Shown piece by piece: positions 62,800 through 64,000 of a stretch of 64,000 bases of DNA. The notes below the pieces were generated by a model. The model was given only the letters and a program-made list of their open reading frames with translations. It did no database searches and was not told the DNA's origin. The stretch spans positions 4,030,001 through 4,094,000 of the forward strand of contig NZ_CP026124.1 of assembly GCF_002902905.1 (NCBI RefSeq). The letters run 5' to 3'. How positions within the stretch are numbered: position 1 is the first letter of the stretch; the number at the start of each line of letters is the position of its first letter. The translations under genes and the position numbers were made by a program. This stretch comes from Achromobacter sp. AONIH1. GTDB taxonomy: Bacteria > Pseudomonadota > Gammaproteobacteria > Burkholderiales > Burkholderiaceae_B.

Positions 62800-64000
62800 A
62801 TGAGCAGCAAGCAACACATGACCCCCAGCGAAGCGTTTGTGGAAACCCTGGTCGCCCAGGGCGTGAAGGACGTCTTCGGCATCGTCGGCTCGGCCTTCAT
62901 GGACGCGCTCGACCTGTTTCCGGCGGCGGGCATCCGCTTCGTGCCGACGGTGCACGAGCAGGGCGCGGCGCACATGGCCGACGGCTATTCGCGGGTGACG
63001 GGCCGGCACGGCGTCTGCATCGCGCAGAACGGCCCGGGCATCACCAATTTTGTCACGGGCGTGGCGGCGGCCTACTGGGCGCACAGCCCGGTGGTGGCGA
63101 TCACGCCCGAGACCGGCACGTCCGGCATGGGCCTGGGCGGCTTCCAGGAAACCGAGCAACTGCCGATCTTCTCGCGCATCACCAAGTACCAGGCGCATGT
63201 GAACCGCGCCGACCGCATGGCCGAGTTCACGGCCAAGGCTTTCGACAACGCCATGGCCGAGCGCGGCCCGGCGCAGCTGAACATTCCGCGCGACTATTTC
63301 TACGGCGAGATCGACGTGGCGATTCCCGAGCCGCGCCGCGTGCGTCGCGGCCCGGGCGCCGAGGAAGACCTGGAGGCGGCGGCCAGGTTGCTGGCCGAGG
63401 CGCGCTTCCCGGTGATCGTGGCCGGCGGCGGCGTGCTGTTCTCGGACGGGCAGGCCGAGTGCGTGGCGCTGGCCGAGCTGCTGGGCGCACCGGTGGTGAC
63501 CAGCTATCTGCACAACGACGCCTTTCCGTCGCGCCATCCGCTGTGGTGCGGCCCGCTGGGCTACCAGGGCGCCAAGGCCGGCATGAAGCTCCTGTCCGAG
63601 GCCGACGTGGTGCTGGCGCTGGGCACGCGGCTGGGGCCCTTCGGCACCTTGCCGCAGCACGGGCTGGATTACTGGCCCAAGAACGCCCGCATCATCCAGG
63701 TGGACGCCGACCATCGCATGCTGGGGCTGGTGCGCCCGGTGTCGGTGGGCATCTGCGGCGACGCCAAGCCGGCGGCCGCCGCGCTGGCGGCCAAGCTGGC
63801 CGCGCGCGAGCTGGCCTGCTCGGCCACGCTGAGCGCGCGCGCCGACCGCATCATTTCCGAGAAGAGCGCCTGGGAAAAGGAACTGGACGGCTGGTCGCAC
63901 GAGCGCGACGACTGGAGCCTGGACATCATCAGCCGGGGCGGCGGCCGCATGCATCCGCGCCGCATGCTGCGCGAGCTGGAACTGGCCATGCCCAAGCATG
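62800..64000 (+). CDS. xsc: Sulfoacetaldehyde acetyltransferase (3' truncated by window end)
   Basis: 400 codons are visible of an expected total near 600. The start is well supported by CAGGAGATAGAC. The opening 'HMTPSEAFVETLVAQGVKDVFG' and 'HEQGAAHMADGYSRVTGRHGVCIAQNGPGITNFVTG' (with the thiamin-activating Glu) match Xsc, a thiamin-diphosphate enzyme that turns sulfoacetaldehyde and phosphate into acetyl phosphate and sulfite in taurine and isethionate breakdown. The C-terminal cofactor domain lies outside. The divergent IclR gene is the likely regulator. Confidence 0.93.
   Translation, partial: MSSKQHMTPSEAFVETLVAQGVKDVFGIVGSAFMDALDLFPAAGIRFVPTVHEQGAAHMADGYSRVTGRHGVCIAQNGPGITNFVTGVAAAYWAHSPVVAITPETGTSGMGLGGFQETEQLPIFSRITKYQAHVNRADRMAEFTAKAFDNAMAERGPAQLNIPRDYFYGEIDVAIPEPRRVRRGPGAEEDLEAAARLLAEARFPVIVAGGGVLFSDGQAECVALAELLGAPVVTSYLHNDAFPSRHPLWCGPLGYQGAKAGMKLLSEADVVLALGTRLGPFGTLPQHGLDYWPKNARIIQVDADHRMLGLVRPVSVGICGDAKPAAAALAAKLAARELACSATLSARADRIISEKSAWEKELDGWSHERDDWSLDIISRGGGRMHPRRMLRELELAMPKH

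Noticed and set aside
62632..63999. Long frame antisense to xsc
   Set aside because: Xsc is unmistakable on the plus strand; the antisense is His/Arg/Gln-rich.

Overview
The window is high-GC DNA with dense, closely packed genes, typical of an Alcaligenaceae-like beta-proteobacterium (Achromobacter/Bordetella type). This placement rests on gene content: NCS1 and LysE carriers, a DUF1501/DUF1800 pair, an Xsc locus, a classical autotransporter and a CesT-type chaperone. It is an inference, because no database search was possible. Both window edges cut genes: a periplasmic binding protein at the start and xsc at the end.

Layout. 1-3.1 kb: polar amino-acid ABC transporter operon ending in formimidoylglutamase (hutG). 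3.2-6.6 kb: bicovalent-flavin oxidase divergent from glutamate dehydrogenase. 6.66-8.10 kb: complete IS3-family (IS150-like) element inserted in the loop of the gdhA terminator hairpin. 8.2-12.4 kb: DUF3298-like lipoprotein, two-gene lipoate ligase, acetyltransferase, glutathione transferase, EamA exporter. 12.5-17.2 kb: two Lrp/nitrilase/NCS1 genes in line, glutathione peroxidase, MFS carrier. 17.4-20.2 kb: secreted DUF1501/DUF1800 pair, the second with a pure (CAG)20 tract. 20.5-23.7 kb: TPR protein, a candidate type III effector with CesT-like chaperone, and an Aer-like receptor with an upstream FNR-type box. 23.9-35 kb: photolyase, CoA-transferase, peroxiredoxin, YXWGXW protein, reductase, hydrolase, PIG-L deacetylase, YkvI carrier, thioesterase.

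35-51 kb is the accessory region. It has a large low-GC gene for a 1522-residue nuclease-STAND NTPase-helical repeat protein, which looks like an Avs-type phage sensor. A run of small orphan immunity-like genes follows, one with an apparent single-base frameshift. Then come a LysE/Lrp divergent pair, a macrodomain hydrolase, and a second-copy-looking cysteinyl-tRNA synthetase. The synthetase is preceded by a 25-codon leader peptide with tandem Cys codons and a terminator, i.e. a probable cysteine attenuator. A 45-residue membrane protein and several hypothetical proteins complete the region.

51-64 kb: glutathione transferase, DUF1697, autotransporter, a solitary PD-(D/E)xK-like protein with a lipoprotein, methyltransferase, DoxX, DbpA helicase, VapC/FitB-type toxin-antitoxin pair, and an IclR regulator divergent from xsc (sulfoacetaldehyde acetyltransferase, taurine/sulfonate degradation). 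No rRNA, tRNA, CRISPR array or integrase was recognised.
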